Origin: Ceraceosorus guamensis
Taxonomy: Eukaryota; Basidiomycota; Exobasidiomycetes; Ceraceosorales; Ceraceosoraceae
Length of the DNA stretch: 64,000 nucleotides
Assembly (NCBI RefSeq): GCF_003144195.1
Contig: NW_020290073.1
Location: 1 to 64,000 of the forward strand
Direction of reading: 5' to 3'
A program made the translations under genes and the position numbers. The notes beneath the pieces are model-generated. The model saw only the letters and a list, made by a program, of their open reading frames with translations. It made no database searches and was not told the origin of the DNA. Positions 21,870 to 34,185 of this stretch are shown here, piece by piece (the first letter of the stretch is position 1; the number at the start of each line of letters is the position of its first letter).

Positions 21870-24025
21870 TTAGAAAGAGTCATCATCACCGCTGCTTTCC
21901 GAAGCCGAGTCGACGTCTATAAACTCGCCGTCGCTGCCTTTGGATCTGACGAGGGCGGCCTTGGCATAATTGGAAGCGCTGGTGCTGGCAGCAGCAGCAT
22001 GTTTGGACTGCCATTTGGGATCCTGCATGGGCGCATCGCTATCGCTCTCGCTGCTATCGTAGGAGCGGGACTGTGCGCTCTTTGGAGCGTTGGGCTTGAC
22101 GGAGCGCAGCATTGCACCTTCCTCCTCCTCATCGTACTCGCTCGCGACGCCCTCTTCCGACTGGCTCTCGCTGGGCGAACGCCCATCGCGATCGGAATAG
22201 AGCGATTCGGCGGCTCGTCTGACTTTGGCAGAATTGCTGCCGTTGGCGAGCTGCAAAGCTGGTGCGCTCTTGTTGCCTGCCAGAGGCTCGTCATCGTCAT
22301 CATCGTCGTCGTCGTTGGCCTGTTCTATAGCGCTGCCCTCGTCCGCGTCCGCATAGCCCTCGGTGACGCTCGGATTACGAGTGGTGCCCGCTGCCTTGGT
22401 TGCAGCTTTGCTTGTGCCGCGAGGGAGAAGAGAATGGGAAGTTCCAACAGACGCCTGATGAGAAGAAGATTTAGGCAAACTAGCAGAATCCACCTTGGCA
22501 GCTTTGAGCTTACCGCTCCCAGCCTTGCCATGCGAAGAGCTCTTGGCAAATGCTCCATCAGCGCCAGATCCAGAAAGGACATTCTTTTGATACTTTTTGG
22601 GGTTGAGCGGAGAGCCAGAGATGGGTGTTGCAGAAAGGTGATTGCTGGAAGAGGTCTGCAAGGAGAGAGAGAGCGAGAGATTCTCGTCTCGTGAGCGATT
22701 GGGATCGAAGCATCTGTTCGAGTCCAGCTTTGACCCACTCTCGACATGCCCACAGCATTCGAGCCATTAAGCGGGGCTGAAGCGGGCACGGATGATGGGT
22801 CAGCCGTGAAGAATGAGGATGAGGCTCCAGGCAAGCTCGGCTCCGCTCGACACTCACGCGTGCTGCTCGTTCTAGCCTTCTTGGAACTTGCTGCGCCGTT
22901 CGGACTTGCACCTCTTTTGCCATTTCCATTCAGCCAAGCTGTCATTTCCCAAAGATCGACATCAAAGCTCTATGTGAGCCATCCTCTTCTAGCGAACGTG
23001 GCTCCCAAACCACACTCACCGCCGCCGCCGCCAGTCCGCTCGCTCTCATTGTCGCTGACACCGGGCGCAGGGGTACCCGAAGCGCTGCCTAGTCCGCCCG
23101 CCCTCTTTCTAGCTTCCAGAGCGCTAGCCACTTTCTTGGCCTGCTTTACGCTGGCAGCCGACTCTTTCACACTCGCGCCCAGCGCCACCTTTCTCCTTTG
23201 GCTCGCCTTGCCACTACCTCCATTCAGGCACTTGGACAGATGCATGGCGTACCTGTTAGAGCCTACTTGACGTGCGCACACGGCGCATGGGAGCAGCGGA
23301 TTGTTGGAGTACAGGTCCGTTTTTGGCGCGAGCGGGATTGCTCCAGAAGTTGCTGTGCTTGGTTCTGCGCCGTCGACGCCAGTCCTCGTCCATTCGGGAG
23401 GCAATGATCCGGTTTGAGATGCTGATCCCGAGCCCGATGTCGATGCAGATCCTGATCCCGACCCACCAGGACCAGCAGCATTTCCGCCTTGCTGGACAGA
23501 CCCATTGGCGTGTCCAGCTACGCCGGGATGTGCTCGACAACTGGCCACATTCGCCCACAATCGCTTGAGCTTTCTAATGCTTCGCACCTCGGCTGAAACT
23601 ATTCCGAGCATACTCACGCAGTTCCGCAAGCTGGGCATCCATCTCCGATGCCCCTGTCATGCTTCAGTCGGATCGCCCGTTGCCTAGCAAGCGTAGCATG
23701 CACATCGCTGGCAGTGTCCACGATCGCCTCGTGCAAGAGCTCAGCAAAGAAGTGAGAGACCTGTAGCGAGCAGTTAGCGGGCAAGTGCGCGCATGTAGTC
23801 AGTCGGGCGCGAGATTTCTTCTTCCCATACGCACATCCACGCTCTCAAAGGGAAGCGCAGGGCTTCGTGAGCAAGACTCACCAAAGCTGTCTTGGCATCG
23901 CTCGATTCTCTTCGATGTGCGCCGTTCGACGCTGCTGTCGCACTGTGACTTGCAGTAGCACCGCCCGCACCACCGGACGAGCTGGTAGCCCATGAAGAAG
24001 TCCTTCGAGCCACCTTGGACGGCAT
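21870..24025 (-). CDS. SGF11: SAGA-associated factor 11-like protein (Sgf11 zinc finger)
   Basis: Sgf11 anchors and activates the Ubp8 deubiquitinase module of SAGA, which removes ubiquitin from histone H2B. Exons on the minus strand: 23882-24025, 23618-23760, 23020-23540, 22858-22938, 22739-22776, 21870-22655; about 570 residues. Exon 2 holds the N-terminal helix VSHFFAELLHEAIVDTASDV that docks on the module. The C2HC zinc finger is in exon 3: LPCAVCARQVGSNRYAMHLSKC, spacing C-x2-C-x11-H-x3-C, followed by basic residues as in Sgf11 proteins that contact the nucleosome acidic patch. A further CPACGT motif sits just before intron 2. The acidic C-terminal half, with an Asp run and many Ser-Asp-Glu clusters, is far longer than yeast Sgf11 (99 residues). 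The exon 3 acceptor is the least certain: GGCCAG chosen, TTAG 33 bases upstream possible. Confidence 0.75.
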
Positions 24026-25170
24026 TGTTGGGTGCGAGTGATGGCGGATCGGATGCTTGTGCAAGGCCCCACCCCCGCTGAGATTGTTCCGTCCGGCCAA
24101 CTTCCTGATTCGGCAAGATGATCTCGGCGCTTCGACGGGTCAGGTCCTGGCAACGTCGGGTATCGCCTTTCTATTATTCTTAGGTAAGTGCGATGTCCAA
24201 GTCTAGGTAAGACGCTGTGCTTGCACGCTTGACAATAGGTTGGGATGGATTCGCATGAGTGCGAGGTTGGGAGTGCGAGTGAAGTGGGCAGAAGGACACT
24301 TGACTCGGCTGAATCACGCACACGCTGCTGCGTTCGAGCATAGCATCGCTGCTCTTCCCTCCGCGGCGTCCGTACCTTTCGTGTTTGCCTGTGCACCTCG
24401 CGCGCGCAACAGCGGCAGCAGCAGCTGCTGCAGCATGATGTGGAGCAAAGCGCCCGATGGGTGGCCAGACGCGCGAGTCGCGACCAAAACATGCAACACA
24501 CAGCGCAATCTTCGACCCAATTGAGGCTGCACGAGTGGAGTCCCTCGACGGAACTTTCTGTCCAACTCACTAGCCAGCCAGCAGCTTCCTTCCAGTGCCG
24601 AGCTCTGGTCAAGGACGCAAGAAGCCAGCTTGGGTCACTCAACACCTTCGCTGCAGACCGTCAAGCTTACCCGCACTCGAACAAGCGCCGAGGAAGGGGC
24701 AGGTCGACAGAAGGTCACTCAGGTCGAGGACGACCTGGATTGCGGCTTCCAAATCGTCAATCACTTATCGTGAGTGGCAATGTCACAGGCACGCATGACT
24801 ACTGTGATCATCATCATCATCATTGCTAGCAGTGCAAGCAACGCATGCAGAGCAGTGCGTGGGACCCAAAGACGAAAGCATAGCCTACCACATCGTATCC
24901 AAGGATGGTCTGACGCGCGTCATCGATTGAAAAAGAAGAGGTGCTGTATGTGTGATGTGTGAGATGCGTAAACATATGCGACGGCGGCGTGCTGAAAAAG
25001 GCGGCGAATTCGCGATTGAGGGTTGTAGACGCAGAAACAAAAGTCGCGCGGCCAGCTGCCCGGGAGGTATCTTGTCTGCCAGGTCCCATTCCGGAAAGCG
25101 CAGAAAGGGCGAAGCAAACGTGCAAAAGTGGGGCTTAACCGCATCCTTGCGTGAGCGATGTGTTGCCGCT
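24026..25170. other. Intergenic region, 1.1 kb
   Basis: Upstream of the Sgf11-like gene and downstream of the VTT gene. It contains a short ATC repeat (24806-24824). I see no gene with family features; open frames here are short or shadowed. Confidence 0.55.
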
Positions 25171-27861
25171 TCAGGCTGCCGTAGCAGCAGCCGAGTTGAG
25201 CCTGACGCGATTTTGCAGGTTGACAATGGCATCATACGGATTGGTATCTTGCGCATCCTCCCCCCCTTCATCTTCAAAGTATTCTGAGAATTCCTTCTCG
25301 TCAAAGAGGACAGGAGAGTGGAGAGGTTGTTGCGCCACCACAGGCACGGCGACAGCTCTTCTGATTTGCGACTGCTGTTTGAGCCAAAAGGAGCGATCTC
25401 CCGCGCCTCCTCGCAACGTGGACATGGACGCATCAGCAAACGAATCATCCTCCACCTCCTCGGTCGCATCCATCTCAATATCCGAATCATCTCTCTCCGC
25501 CACTTCCAGCTCCACCTCCTCGCCATTCTCTCCGTCCATCGCTCCTCGAGCTTGTTTGCGATGCTTAAGGTATCGCTGAACGACGATGGGCGCCAAGCTG
25601 ACCAAGCTCAGCAGCACGAGCCTCGCAATGGTCGCGGGCGTCCAGAGGTGTTCCGCAATCGCCGCCGCACCACTCTTGGCCTTGTGTGCCACCATGGCGA
25701 GACGGGGATGTTCGGCACTGCCAGGAAGCTTCGCATCGCTAAATCCTCCAGATGCTAGCGTGTCCACCAAAGTCTCGCTAGAGCCAGTCGGCAAGGCTTC
25801 CATTGCCTCCAACAAGAGCACGCCGATCGAGGCTGTTGTAAAGTTCCAGCCAATGCTGCCGACGGCCAGAGTGACTGCGTACGGAAGCAAAGGCACGCCA
25901 AGGCAGCCGCAGGCCAAGTTCATGGCGCCGTACGGCACGATGGGCAGCACCCTGAGAACCAAGAGATAGCTCCAGATATTGCTATTCGCTCCCGCAGCTG
26001 CTGCAGTCGCTTTGGCGATCGTCGATGAGCGCCTGCTGTGACCCCTCCACGAACCTCTGCGGCTCGACACTCTGCCGCTCGAGCGTCTCGCCGGAGTTTT
26101 GAGGTGCATGGGTCCCAGCGCTCTCCGCATCGCTGCGAGCGGCTTCTTGAAGCCCGGCAGGGCCGATACGAGTGGTGCAAGAGGTGCGACGAGCAGATAG
26201 CACCCGATGCCTCCTACTGACGTAAAGATCGACGTGTACAGAGTCCCCCAGAATGAGCCGTACATTGCACCAAACACCACGTTCATGATGAGGCTTCCAG
26301 GGATAGTCCACGCTTGCTTCCACGTAAAGAAGGCGCAAAGCGCGATGAGAGTGTGGAAGAAGGCTCGCCAGGAGCTGTCGCTGTACGTCTTGAGGCTCAG
26401 ACACGCATCCTTGATCTCTTCGATGGTCAGACCGGTAATATGCTTCGGCAGTTTCATCGGCAAGGTCGACAGACCCAATACGATGCAGATGGTCGAGCCC
26501 ACGAAGGCGATTAGGAGGAAGAGCAACGCAGGCAGATGCGGGCGGATGGGCGGAAGTTGCACGCTCGCGAGCGCAGCCTTGGCACGCGACGGAAGCGAAA
26601 CGAAACAGTCCACTGGTGAGGAGGCGAGAGCTGCTGCGAACGGCACATTCGTGGAAGGAGCTAGCTGCTGCGCAGCGCCTCTTGGGCTCGAAGGCGGCGT
26701 CACAATGTGACTGGGCAACAGTGACGCAGCGCCGGTGGACGCCTTGGCGTGAGGTGGAGCGCTAGATCCAGGACGCGTAGGCGGCGAGAATGTTCCGTTC
26801 GAGTCAGCTGAGACTGTGCTGAAGACGGGACTGAGGCGTCCAGACGTCACTGAGCTGGTGGGAGTCAGAGTCGCGTGCAATTGCCGGTCAGCCGCAGCTT
26901 GCGCGGCGCTCCAATGATGCTTTGGGGTAGTGTAATGGTGCCTGACATCCAGAGAATTGCGCGAGCCATGTTGAAGATCGTCTTCGGTGCCCTCTGTATC
27001 GTGCGCACCCTCAGAGGACGGGGTGAGCGGCGGACTGTCGTCATTGAGTCCAAGCAATCCGCTCGGCCCTGCCTGTCGTGCGGCGGGCATAGCAAGCAGC
27101 TGCGTGGGTCGGCGAGCGTGGCGGTTCGCAGCATCTGGCGCCTCGTCACTTGCGAGCGCCTCGGCCGACGCTGTCAAGCCCTGATATCGACTGGAAGATG
27201 TAGCGCCGCCTACCTCTTCATTGCCATCCATGCTGGATCGCAGCTTTCCTCGAGGCTGCTCGACAGGCCGTCCTTCCGGAGGCTGAGCAGCGCCAAACAC
27301 GCCAAACAGTGAGCGCAAGGACGAAAGTCGGGGACGTGCAAAAGCAGGCAGCGCCAGGCCTGCTTAAAGGGAATGGTACGATGATCAGTCACGAGTTGCG
27401 TGCAGCAGGACATCCCAACAACCACGCTCGCAAGTGGTCTCACCATGTTGATTCTGACCGATCTCTGGTGCCACCGCACTCTGCGCAAGACGTGCCTCAC
27501 CATCGCGGGGCGTTCTGAAGGTGGAAGACAAGGTGAAGTCGGGCGTTCCAGGACCTCGATCGGGATCTTGCAAGTGTAGCAGAGCGCTGGAGCGCTTAGC
27601 AGCGCTTGGCCGATATGATTCGGATGCATCCATGCGGCCTATCGATCTTGCGCGGGAGCGTGGTGATGCCGAGCCAGGATGCCGAGGGGTCTGAATGGGA
27701 GCCAGCAAGCCGTTATTTCTGGAGGGCGTGACTCTTCGTGATGAGGCGGTGACTGACTCGTTCATGGGTTCTGTTGACACCTCGGATGAGGGCCCGGCAG
27801 CAGAGGAGCTGGCAGAAGCAGAAGCAAAGTCGCTCCACGCTCGGGAGAGGGAGGGCGCCAT
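25171..27861 (-). CDS. VTT-domain (TMEM41/Tvp38/DedA family) membrane protein
   Basis: VTT proteins such as TMEM41B and VMP1 act at the ER as phospholipid scramblases with roles in autophagy and lipid mobilisation; Tvp38 is the Golgi form. Two exons on the minus strand (27444-27861 and 25171-27359) give about 868 residues. The junction reads HGLALPAFARPRLSSLRSLFG. The first 400 residues are Ser/Pro-rich and disordered. A first membrane segment lies near residues 415-439. The VTT core spans about 470-660: FFTWKQAWTIPGSLIMNVVFG, SVGGIGCYLLVAPLAPLV, then LLVLRVLPIVPYGAMNLACG and PLLPYAVTLAVGSIGWNF. A Ser/Arg-rich stretch (ARRSS, RRGS, SRRSS) of about 45 residues interrupts the domain. A last membrane helix is LVLLSLVSLAPIVV, followed by an acidic tail. 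An in-frame ATG at 28134 would give a longer N-terminus; 27861 was preferred. Confidence 0.83.
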
Positions 27862-30597
27862 TGCGCCGTCAGAGGCGGTGTCGAGGCAGCGAGGAAGGTG
27901 AAGATCCGACGAGGATGGCGCGAAGCGGATGAGGGCGTCTGACGAGGGCGGATCGGAGCAACACGATGAACGGAGGTCCCAAGGAATGCGACGAGAGATG
28001 GTGATGTTGGGCTGTGAGGAGGCAAAGGTGAGGGTGGAAGCGAGGTCGAGGGCCAATGTGACCGTGACTGCAGCAGCGAGCAGGGCAGAATCAAGGGAAA
28101 GAATTTGGTAAATTGCACACTTGCTGACATGCATACCGGTACTCGCTGCTCAAATGGCGGAAGGTCCAAGCCGAGAGAGGGGTGCATGAACAGTCACGAG
28201 TTCACGATGATTGAGCCACGCAGTCAGAGTCAAGCAAAGAGGGTCCTCGCAGCTATCTGGCCTCATGCAGCATCGCCTCTTTGCCCTTCGCGCCTGTTGT
28301 GGAAGTCAGACATTTGATTCATCCACATTTGACCTGATCTTTCGGGAGCAGTTGCTGCAGCAAGCTGCGCTCGCTCGCGTGACTTGTTTGTTGGCTACCA
28401 TGAATAAGTCGGATGCATGCAGACTACTGCTGCTGGGTGAGTCTCTGCATGCATCGCGAGCAGCGCGGGCTGCTGCGTCCACACGCATTGATTAATTAGT
28501 TGCTGTTGCCTTTATAGCTATCACACGATCGAGCGGCCAATACTTTTTACCACTTCTCTACTACTACACTTGCTTTCACTTTACATTTCACATCAACTCA
28601 ACCATCGTCCGCGGGAGCGAGGATACTTGGATGAGCGGTCCGGAGAAGGAGCAAGTGCGATGCGGTCTGTCCCTTTCTCGGGAATGCTGAGTAGCTGGAG
28701 GAGCCAAGAGCTGATGAGAAGAGTCACAGCAGTCACGAGTGCGCGGGTACGGATGGATGTTCCCGATCGCGAGCCCCAGCTCAGCTTACCAAACGCAGGC
28801 GGGGCACAGCCTCCGCCATGACCAGCATCTCATCGCTGCTGCTGCGCACCAGCAGCTAGAATATCTGTGCAGCTGCAGCAGATCTCATCGCATATGCATA
28901 CATGCATGCATGCATGGCTGATGGCTGATGGCTGCATCATGGGTGCTGCATGATCCTGTTAAGAGCCCGCGGTCCTGCTGCTGCACACGCGTGTGCGTGA
29001 GTGCTTCCTTGTCGTGTTGGCCGGCGCGCGTGTATATACATTCTGCAACAGGTCACGCGCGCGCGGCCATTTTCTTTATCCAGCATGTAATAATATGCGC
29101 CCGCCGCGGCTGCTTTGCTCTGCAGCTGCATGTATCCGTGAGTCGCGCGGTCGTCGGGACGAGTCCTCCGAAGTCGGCCTCATGGCGAATTTCGGCGCGA
29201 ACATAGATCGGCGCCGAGTCTCGAGTTCGGCCGAAGGATCCACCCACAAATCGGCATGCAGGCATGCAATCAAATCACCACCACCGACCCATGTATGCAC
29301 TATGCAGCCAGCAGCGAAGTGTAATCAGGAATGATAATCATTCGATCGGACGTAGATTCCATCGAGTCGATCAGAATCCAAACGAATACTCTTGGCTGTA
29401 TGAGCAGACCTCGCGCATAAGGATTTGACTCTGAACGACAATTTCCGAGTCGAAGTTTTGCTCGATTCGCTTCTTCTCATTCTTGATTCGTGCTTACATG
29501 TAAAGCAACGCGTTTGCAGCACCGAACAATCTTGAATCGTGAATTTGAATCTTGAATGTTCGTCCTCCTATACGGGTGCTGGAGCATGACGTCGATGTTG
29601 ATCGGAAATCTCGAGCGCGACGAGGAACGCACCAAGCACCGCACATGTCGATTGATCAAGAGTCGCAAGTATCCAAGGAGGCGGGGCAAGGGTCGTGGCC
29701 ATGCAGCAATCGTGCCGAGCGGCGGCTCGCCTCGGCTTTGCCCCGCTTGGCAAGTGCAAGTGCTGATCGATCGAATGATCGAGTCGTAAGGTTCAGATGT
29801 CGTGACTCGCGACTCGCGACTGCAAGCCACAATCAAGAATCTTTAATCAAGGGGAACTTCGAAGCCGAGATGTGGATCGAACAACGTGGGCTTGCTTGCT
29901 GTCTCCATGAGGGGAAACTCCAGTAGCAGTCACGAGCGATCGTATCACGAGTCTGGGAGCATCGCGGCGCAGCTTGATATGGTCAGCGTCATGGCAATCG
30001 CATCGTCGTGCCTATCGTGATTCGTGACGAAGTCTCCATTCGCGCAACGACGACCAACAGATTTCCGTGCATCGGTGGAATTCAGTAGCAGAACTCGCAA
30101 AGCAGAAAGCGCGACATATTCTCAGAGGCTCGAATGGTCCGAGCTGGGTATACCACCTCTCGGTTTCCTGGTAGATCGATGAAACGCGCTCGCCTAGGAT
30201 GCTCCAAAGACTGACGTGACTGCGCATTAAGATTCAAGCCTTCACTGACCTTCCCTCTTCCATACGCTCGTGACTATGAACTGCCAAGTTCCAAGTCAGA
30301 CTTCGAATGCTTTGGACTGCCCCCACCTACCCAATAGATCGACTCGACTCGAACAGACTCTTCAGTCGGCAGTGCGTCCCTCCAGTGAGTATCTCGACGC
30401 TACATTAGTGCACAACAAAAACCACAAACCCTACAAGCACTCCATCTTACAATTTCCGTAATGAGAATCCAAAAGGAGAACCTGCATTCCTAGACTACAC
30501 GGCTCAAGAAAGACCCAGACCTCCGTGCTTGCATCGCCAGAATCGCGCTTCCGTAGATCCGTGGTCATTGGCCGTATGCAGTCTTCGCAGAGTCGCT
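27862..30597. other. 2.7-kb intergenic region
   Basis: The largest gap in the window. No gene recognised. It carries a CATGCATG palindrome near 28900-28918, several GAATCTTGAATC/TCGTGAATT-type motifs (for example 29530-29556) and ACTCGCGACTCGCGACT (29803-29820). Open frames here, such as those near 29552-29926, lack family features and overlap these motifs. Confidence 0.55.
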
Positions 30598-32874
30598 CTA
30601 CGAGGTGGTGGATGTGGAGGATGATGGATCAGCGCTTGGAGCGGGAGTATCGGTCTTTGTTGCCTGCGCAGATCTAGCGACCGATCCTTCGCCTTGACCG
30701 TGAGGACGAGATGGACCTTGCGGTGTAGACGCGTTCGCACTGGCTGGTGGGCGTGCTACGCCTGTCGTGCCCGCCGCTGCTTGTGCTGGTGATCGGGCAG
30801 CAACGTTGCCGCTCGTAGGTGCTGGAGGACGTGAAGCTATTGGCGGTCTGACAATCTTGCTCTGATTCGTCGTTGTTGTCGGTCGTCCAGGTGCACCCGG
30901 AGGTCTTGGGTAAAAGGGAGGACTGACGGGAGCGACGGATGCAGTGGGCACAGAGAGGTTGCCTGCGGAGCTATAAGCGCTACTTTGAGGTCTGGCGCCT
31001 GACGACGGTGACGCTGGTGGACGAGAAGGGGGACGCACGCCCGAAGGAAAGTTGCCAGAGGGTCTAAAGGGAGGTGGGAGGGCGGAAGGGCCTGCATTGG
31101 GCCTAGGAGCAGGTCTCGACAAAGGGGGACGAGGCGGACGAGCTGGCATGAAGGGTGGTTGCGAGGCTGCGGAGGTGGGAGGAGCGCAGCTTGCTGGAGA
31201 TGGGATGCTCGTGAACAACGACTCTGGAGTGCTTCCGCCCGTGCTAGGCAGTCCCAGGAACAGGTTTCGCACCTGAGCAATTGCCGCGGCCGTGGCTGCC
31301 GCCGCTGCCGCATCCATGTCCGGCTCTTCCTCCACTTCTGAAGAGTGCACGCTGCGTCTGTGGCTTGCCTCTTCCTCTTCCTCTTCCTCTTCCTCGTCAT
31401 CCTCATCCATTTTATTCCCCTTGGTATTGGCGTTTGGAGAGGCTGCTTCATCGTCCTTTCTTGCCTCCTGATCTCTCGAGCTATTGGCTTCGCCTTCGCG
31501 ACCCGGCGCAGCGTCGCACAAGTGTCGTCTGAGCACATCGCGCCGGACGAAACCACGTCCGCAATCATTGCACCTGAATTTTCGTCCGGGCGCAGCAAGT
31601 CCGATGCTAGCCAGGCCGCCAGATCTTCCGTCCTTGTTGATCTCGGGCTCAGGATCCGATTCGTGCGTGCCAGCCACATGTCTCTGCAAGTCGTGTTTCC
31701 TGCTGAAGCTTCTGCCCCCCAGCGCGATGCACGCAGGATAGGGACACGTATAAGGCTTCGACCTCTTTGGGTCGGGATCGTGCGTTGCAATGTGCGTGTT
31801 CAAGTTGAATGCCCGAGCAAAAGCGCGCGCACAGTGAGGACATTGAAAGCGCTTTGGGGCCTCACCGCCACCATCTGAGGGAGAAGTTGGAGTTGCAGGA
31901 GTTTCCTTATTCTCAGCGTAAAGCGATTGGATGTTGGCGAATTGCGCGCTCCGCTGAGGCGTGACCATCTTCGATGGAGCAGGAGTTGGGTCAGAGATTG
32001 GATTCGTAGTGCTAGAGACATCACCCTTGCCGGCCATGTGTGCCTGCTTTTGGCTTGCAGAGAGTCGATGCAGAGCGTCTGCCAACTCTCGGTGTGTCTC
32101 TTCGTTCCCAGGAAGAGGCTCCCCGTGCTCATCCAAGCCCATGGCGGCCCGCGCGACTGCATTGAGGTCTTGGCCGTTCAAGGCCGCGTAGGCCTGAAGT
32201 GTTTGATCGCCTCCTGACTCCGTCACTGGAGTCGCTGAGGGCTCGATCGGTGGGGCTGCTGAATCAGATACGTTGATGATGTCAACAACACGCTTTCTGC
32301 CTTGCTGTAATGAGCTGCACTCACCTGCGGATGGCTTTGATGCGGGTGGAGGAGGATGGCCTGGCGCTGTCCTGGGCGGACTGCTTTGAGAAGGAGTGGC
32401 GCTGGATTTTTGTAAGGGAGCGGGCTTCCGTGGAGGTGGACGAGAAGTTGTGCTGACGGCAGTAGTGGTAGAGGCAGACTCGACCGGACGCGGTCTTTTC
32501 ACTCCAGCTTTGACGGCGCTGCTGGATGTAGAGCTTTGCGGCGGAGCTGCGGGCTGGCTTGGCCTTGCTGGCGTGGATACAGGGCTTACATTTTTTGCAG
32601 TCGAGTTTGATATTGATGCTGCTGCGCTTGTGGGGCCAACAGCGGGCTTGGCGGATGCGCCGTTGGAAGGCGCGACGGCGGATGTTGATGCCAGTCCTGC
32701 GGACAAGTTATAGAGCTCGGCTTGCTCGAAAGCCTGACGCATGATGACTTGGGCCATCGTCTCGGCATCCATTCCCTCGAGTAGAGAGGTGTCCATATCG
32801 TTGGTGTCTTGGCGCGCGCTCGGTCTGGAAGTCTCCTCTCCCGCTTGTGACTGCTTGACGGTGCTACCGTTCAT
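30598..32874 (-). CDS. C2H2 zinc-finger transcription factor
   Basis: A single-exon gene of 758 residues. The DNA-binding region is near residues 343-453: finger 1 CPHCARAFARAFNLNTHIATH, finger 2 with a longer loop (CPYPACIALGGRSFSRKHDLQRH) and finger 3 CNDCGRGFVRRDVLRRHLC. Finger 3 has C-x2-C-x12-H but then H-x-C instead of a second His. The pattern of AYNL-like finger 1 and a divergent last finger recalls the Crz1 group of fungal factors, but orthology is not shown. The flanks are disordered: Ser/Ala/Pro-rich N-terminus with a helical segment AETMAQVIMRQAFEQAEL, an acidic run after the fingers, and a Pro/Ser-rich C-terminus typical of activation regions. The 1.3-kb upstream region is shared with the aminotransferase gene. 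Confidence 0.85.
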   Translation of the reverse strand: MNGSTVKQSQAGEETSRPSARQDTNDMDTSLLEGMDAETMAQVIMRQAFEQAELYNLSAGLASTSAVAPSNGASAKPAVGPTSAAASISNSTAKNVSPVSTPARPSQPAAPPQSSTSSSAVKAGVKRPRPVESASTTTAVSTTSRPPPRKPAPLQKSSATPSQSSPPRTAPGHPPPPASKPSAGECSSLQQGRKRVVDIINVSDSAAPPIEPSATPVTESGGDQTLQAYAALNGQDLNAVARAAMGLDEHGEPLPGNEETHRELADALHRLSASQKQAHMAGKGDVSSTTNPISDPTPAPSKMVTPQRSAQFANIQSLYAENKETPATPTSPSDGGGEAPKRFQCPHCARAFARAFNLNTHIATHDPDPKRSKPYTCPYPACIALGGRSFSRKHDLQRHVAGTHESDPEPEINKDGRSGGLASIGLAAPGRKFRCNDCGRGFVRRDVLRRHLCDAAPGREGEANSSRDQEARKDDEAASPNANTKGNKMDEDDEEEEEEEEEASHRRSVHSSEVEEEPDMDAAAAAATAAAIAQVRNLFLGLPSTGGSTPESLFTSIPSPASCAPPTSAASQPPFMPARPPRPPLSRPAPRPNAGPSALPPPFRPSGNFPSGVRPPSRPPASPSSGARPQSSAYSSAGNLSVPTASVAPVSPPFYPRPPGAPGRPTTTTNQSKIVRPPIASRPPAPTSGNVAARSPAQAAAGTTGVARPPASANASTPQGPSRPHGQGEGSVARSAQATKTDTPAPSADPSSSTSTTS

Positions 32875-34185
32875 GATGCGCTAGTCGGATCGCTCACAGC
32901 GGTACCAATCGGCTTGAAATATCGTGTGCCGGATGGTTGATCCGATCAGCATGAGGTATATCAGGCAGCGCTTGAAATCGCAGAGTGCGGCCAGCCTGAC
33001 GCGTGTTGTAGCGCTCCAGAGTGCTTTGGCCAATTTCAAGGTGTGCAAGTGCTGTCAAGGGGCCGGCTCCAACGCCTGTTCCGATCCATCCACTCGGAAG
33101 CTGTCGCGATGGGACAAGGAAGTTGTCGAGCTATGTCCACCCACGAGGAGTTTGCGACTGCACAATCACAATGAGATGGTAGAAACGTCTTGCAAGCTGG
33201 CGGGCGCTCCAGGCGGGGGGCCAGAATCACGAATTAGGGACTGGACGACAGAGGGCGGGCGCCGCAGTCTCCGCAGTCGAGTATACCGCAATCGCACCGC
33301 ACTGAGGACTTACTCTCTTCGGAAGACTCATCAGACTGCTGCTGCTCCTCTTGTACGCTCACGACTCACGACTCACGACTGCAGACTGACAGCGCCACTG
33401 AAGCAGGAAATCACGAAGTCGCGCCGTCGGCACGCGCGCGCATTTCTTCCTCTTTTGATTTTTCTGTCGCAAGCGTCCCGCGCCATACCATGGAGACTGT
33501 CTGGGCGCCTCGAAATACCTGTCGGGTCGTCGAGCTCCCAATGGGGGCACTGCGCGAGTCATCGCAATTCCATGAGAAGGGCGGACTTCGTGCAGCATGG
33601 CATGCAGCAGGTGCCCGCGCGGCGCGGCGTTCGCGTTCGAACAGTTTGAGTCAAGTCTGAGTCACGATCGACGATTTGGATTGGACAAAGTGTCGAGATT
33701 ATTCGCGAAGAAGATGGCCCTGTAGCGCGTGCAGCTGAAGTCAAGTCACGTGATTTACAGTCACGAGTCAGAAAGGCTTGAGTCAAAGTCTTGATGAGCC
33801 TGAGTGCCCGTGCGCACGCGCATGACTCGATCACTCACGACTCCGCGGCCGCTGTCTCGTGCATCACTCGTGACTCCCTCTCTGCAGTCAACCTTCAGAT
33901 TCACGATTGTCAGTGATCGCCTCACGCCTTCGTCTCAAGACTACTTTCATTCTTTGAGACGGCTATCCAGATCTGTATAGCTTCAAGCCTGCGGGCTTAC
34001 AATTCGATTATCCACGACGTTCGATTGGCTGCGAGCAAAGCGACGCATGTGCGTTCGGCACTTTTCATGCGACACAGCCGTGACACTCTTGACTTGCTCC
34101 GTGCAGCAATCTGACAAATTGTGACTCGATCGATCGAAGAGCAAAGTCGAGTCACCGGCTTCGAGGAGAGCTTTCGGCGTACGCC
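32875..34185. other. Divergent intergenic region
   Basis: 1.3 kb between two start codons. It contains ACTCACGACTCACGACT (33360-33378) and several TCAAGTC/AGTCACGAGTC words (about 33640-33900). A long open frame at 32924-33649 does not look coding. Confidence 0.55.

Noticed and set aside
32924-33649. A 241-codon plus-strand open frame
   Set aside because: It begins at a non-ATG codon, is Arg/Ser-rich, spans intergenic repeat words such as ACTCACGACT and matches no family I know.
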